A stretch of 34,878 nt of DNA from JAGLOK01 sp023139005 (lineage in GTDB: Bacteria; Bacillota; Clostridia; Christensenellales; UMGS416). The translations under genes were made by a program, and so were the position numbers. Below the pieces are notes generated by a model. That model saw only the letters and a program-made list of their open reading frames with translations. It had not been told where the DNA came from and did no database searches. Shown in pieces: positions 33,313 to 34,878 of this stretch (position 1 is the stretch's first letter; every line of letters starts with the position of its first letter). The stretch covers positions 1 through 34,878 of the forward strand of contig DAOWFX010000108.1 in NCBI GenBank assembly GCA_030637745.1, written 5' to 3'.

Positions 33313-34641
33313 ATGAATGATCTGTTTTCTCAAAATCTTGATAAAAGAGCACCGCTTGCAGACCGAATACGCCCGAGTTCAATGGATGATTTTCTAGGTC
33401 AGTTGCACATTGTAGGTGAATCAAAGCTGCTTCGTCGTGCAATCGAGGCAGACAGATTGACAAGTTCAATATTCTTCGGTCCTCCAGGCTGTGGGAAGAC
33501 AACTCTTGCTCATGTTATTGCATCTACAACAGATAGCGCATTTGAGAAACTAAACGCTGTAACCAGTGGCGTTGCAGATGTGAGAAAAGTTATTAAGAAC
33601 GCAGAAGATCGATTGAAGATGTACGGAAAAAGCACTTATTTATTATTAGATGAATGTCACCGATGGTCAAAAACACAATCGGACTCAATATTACCAGCAA
33701 TTGAAAAGGGAATAATACGTTTTATTGGTTCAACCACAGAAAACCCAATGATTGCAATGACTCCTGCAATAGTATCAAGATGTCGATTGTTTGAATTTTA
33801 CAAATTGTCCAAAGAAGACATCAAAATAGCTATTATTCGTGCCCAAAAAGATTCGGATAGAGGACTAGGAAACATGAAGCTAATGATTGATGACAATGCG
33901 ATTGATCACTGGGCTGATGTTGCAAATGGAGATGTGCGATCAGCACTCAATGCACTTGAGCTAGCAGCGTTAACAACAAAACCGAAAAGAGATGGCGTTG
34001 TTTACATTGATATAGAGGTTGCACAAGATTCTATACAAAAACGAGTGTTGAATTGTGATGAAAGTTACTTTTATGATATGCTCTCTGCATTCTGCAAATC
34101 ATTACGCGGCAGTGATTCAACAGCAGCACTTGCATGGTTTGCAAGACTGATACATGCAGGAGTTGATCCTCGCATTATCATTAGAAGAATCATTGCACAT
34201 GCATCTGAGGATGTAGGACTTGCGAGTCCATCTGCTATGTTGCAAGCAGTCGCAGCAGGACATTCGCTTGAAATGGTTGGAATGCCTGAAGCACGCCTTT
34301 CAATTACACAAGCGATTATATTCATATGCGAAGCACCAAAGTCAAATGCTGTAGTATCGGCTGTTGGACAAGCATTTAATGATGCACAAAACGATACTCA
34401 TGATGCTGTCCCCATTCATTTGAGAGATACAAGCTATAAAGGATCAGAAAAGCTAGGAAGCGGGAAAGGATATAAGTATCCACATGACTTTGATGGTCAT
34501 TTCATTACTCAGTCGTATGCGCCACTTTCTGTTCAAGGAAAGCGTTACTACAATCCAAGCGATCAAGGATTTGAAAAGAATATAAGAGAACTAAAAGATA
34601 TCAGGAAAAATTACAGCACAAAAAAAGGAGAAGAAATTTGA
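33313..34641 (+). CDS. rarA: Replication-associated recombination protein RarA (MgsA) AAA+ ATPase
   Basis: The 442-aa protein has the usual RarA length. The N-terminus MNDLFSQNLDKRAPLADRIR matches the family's conserved start, which fixes ATG 33313. Walker A is GPPGCGKTT (K62), Walker B LLLDECH (D113, E114; most homologues have DEIH), and the sensor region GSTTENP is clear. The C-terminal third is the MgsA oligomerisation domain, with the conserved DTHDAVPIHLRDTSY and GYKYPHDFDGHF segments. It acts at stalled replication forks with SSB and the clamp-loader-like AAA+ fold. No SD precedes it. It overlaps the next gene by 4 nt. Confidence 0.95.
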   Translation: MNDLFSQNLDKRAPLADRIRPSSMDDFLGQLHIVGESKLLRRAIEADRLTSSIFFGPPGCGKTTLAHVIASTTDSAFEKLNAVTSGVADVRKVIKNAEDRLKMYGKSTYLLLDECHRWSKTQSDSILPAIEKGIIRFIGSTTENPMIAMTPAIVSRCRLFEFYKLSKEDIKIAIIRAQKDSDRGLGNMKLMIDDNAIDHWADVANGDVRSALNALELAALTTKPKRDGVVYIDIEVAQDSIQKRVLNCDESYFYDMLSAFCKSLRGSDSTAALAWFARLIHAGVDPRIIIRRIIAHASEDVGLASPSAMLQAVAAGHSLEMVGMPEARLSITQAIIFICEAPKSNAVVSAVGQAFNDAQNDTHDAVPIHLRDTSYKGSEKLGSGKGYKYPHDFDGHFITQSYAPLSVQGKRYYNPSDQGFEKNIRELKDIRKNYSTKKGEEI

Positions 34642-34878
34642 TTATTAGTAAAACGGATGCACTGGCTGCTATTAAAGTAGCACTTGCTACGGGGGGAGAC
34701 TTTGCAGAAGTATTTGCAGAAGACAGCTATAGTACATCATTGAATATGATAGCAGGAAAGATGGAGGATGCGCTATCAGGGCGAGATCATGGTGGAGGAA
34801 TACGTATATTCAAGGGTACTAGTCGTGTATACTTATATACCAAAGAGATATTAAAAAACGTGCTCATAGATGCTGCAA
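34638..34878 (+). CDS. TldD/PmbA family peptidase, 5' part (runs off the window)
   Basis: The first 80 codons are open to the end of the window. The start is TTG 34638, overlapping the rarA stop (TTGA), with the SD AAAGGAG 7 nt upstream. The sequence contains GGDFAEVFAEDSYSTSLNM and GRDHGGGIRIFKGTSRVYLY, the N-terminal strand pattern of TldD, where residues of the RxG-type G-x-R-x-x-x-G motif appear early. TldD works with TldE/PmbA as a metalloprotease on peptides such as microcin precursors. The active site is beyond the window, so TldD versus PmbA is judged only from the N-terminus. Confidence 0.8.
   Translation, partial: MIISKTDALAAIKVALATGGDFAEVFAEDSYSTSLNMIAGKMEDALSGRDHGGGIRIFKGTSRVYLYTKEILKNVLIDAA

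Overview
The window is AT-rich, densely coding DNA. Strong GGAG-type ribosome binding sites, several lipoproteins, an oligoendopeptidase F, a QueT transporter and a CotH / VTC / DUF4956 cluster all point to a low-GC Firmicute, most likely a member of the Clostridia. I cannot assign a genus. I see no rRNA, tRNA, CRISPR array, insertion sequence or phage gene. All functions below are read from translated motifs; no database search was run.

Left part (1-8.2 kb). A gene tail of about 39 codons enters from the left edge, followed by a hairpin. Next come a MarR regulator under its own palindromic operator and a DUF6544-type protein. A response regulator and histidine kinase overlap by 4 nt and are followed by a lipoprotein made of two tandem Spy/CpxP-like domains, possibly a sensor-kinase plus accessory-lipoprotein unit. 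A TetR repressor is divergent from a DUF4386 membrane protein, with two matching operators between them. An RluF-type pseudouridine synthase follows.

Middle part (8.2-20.4 kb, mostly minus strand). There are two lipoproteins, one built of four ~90-residue repeats and one a DUF3887-alpha/beta hydrolase. The next unit is a three-gene operon of a membrane-anchored CotH kinase with three lamin-tail domains, a VTC polyphosphate-polymerase-like protein and a DUF4956 membrane protein. After it come an unrecognised 214-aa protein, a glycerophosphodiester phosphodiesterase, a TsnR-like RNA 2'-O-methyltransferase, PepF and a small membrane protein.

Right part (20.5-34.9 kb). Two polytopic GT-C-like membrane proteins precede an MBOAT O-acyltransferase flanked by two equal-length SGNH paralogues; this looks like a cell-envelope glycan acylation locus. 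Then come an operon of Lrp/AsnC regulator, aminotransferase and rhomboid protease, a VanW-like protein that has lost its Cys motif, a DUF362 Fe-S-type protein translationally coupled to queT, and rarA with the start of a tldD-like gene.

Two features recur. Several promoters carry an extended -10 element of the form TGATATAAT or TGTTATAAT. In at least three genes (rarA, the GT-C protein at 22.5-24.0 kb and the four-repeat lipoprotein) the -10 sits only 6-7 nt before the start codon and no Shine-Dalgarno sequence is present, which predicts leaderless mRNAs. The best candidates for undescribed biology are the CotH-VTC-DUF4956 operon, the MBOAT with twin SGNH partners, and the two-component/Spy-like lipoprotein unit.
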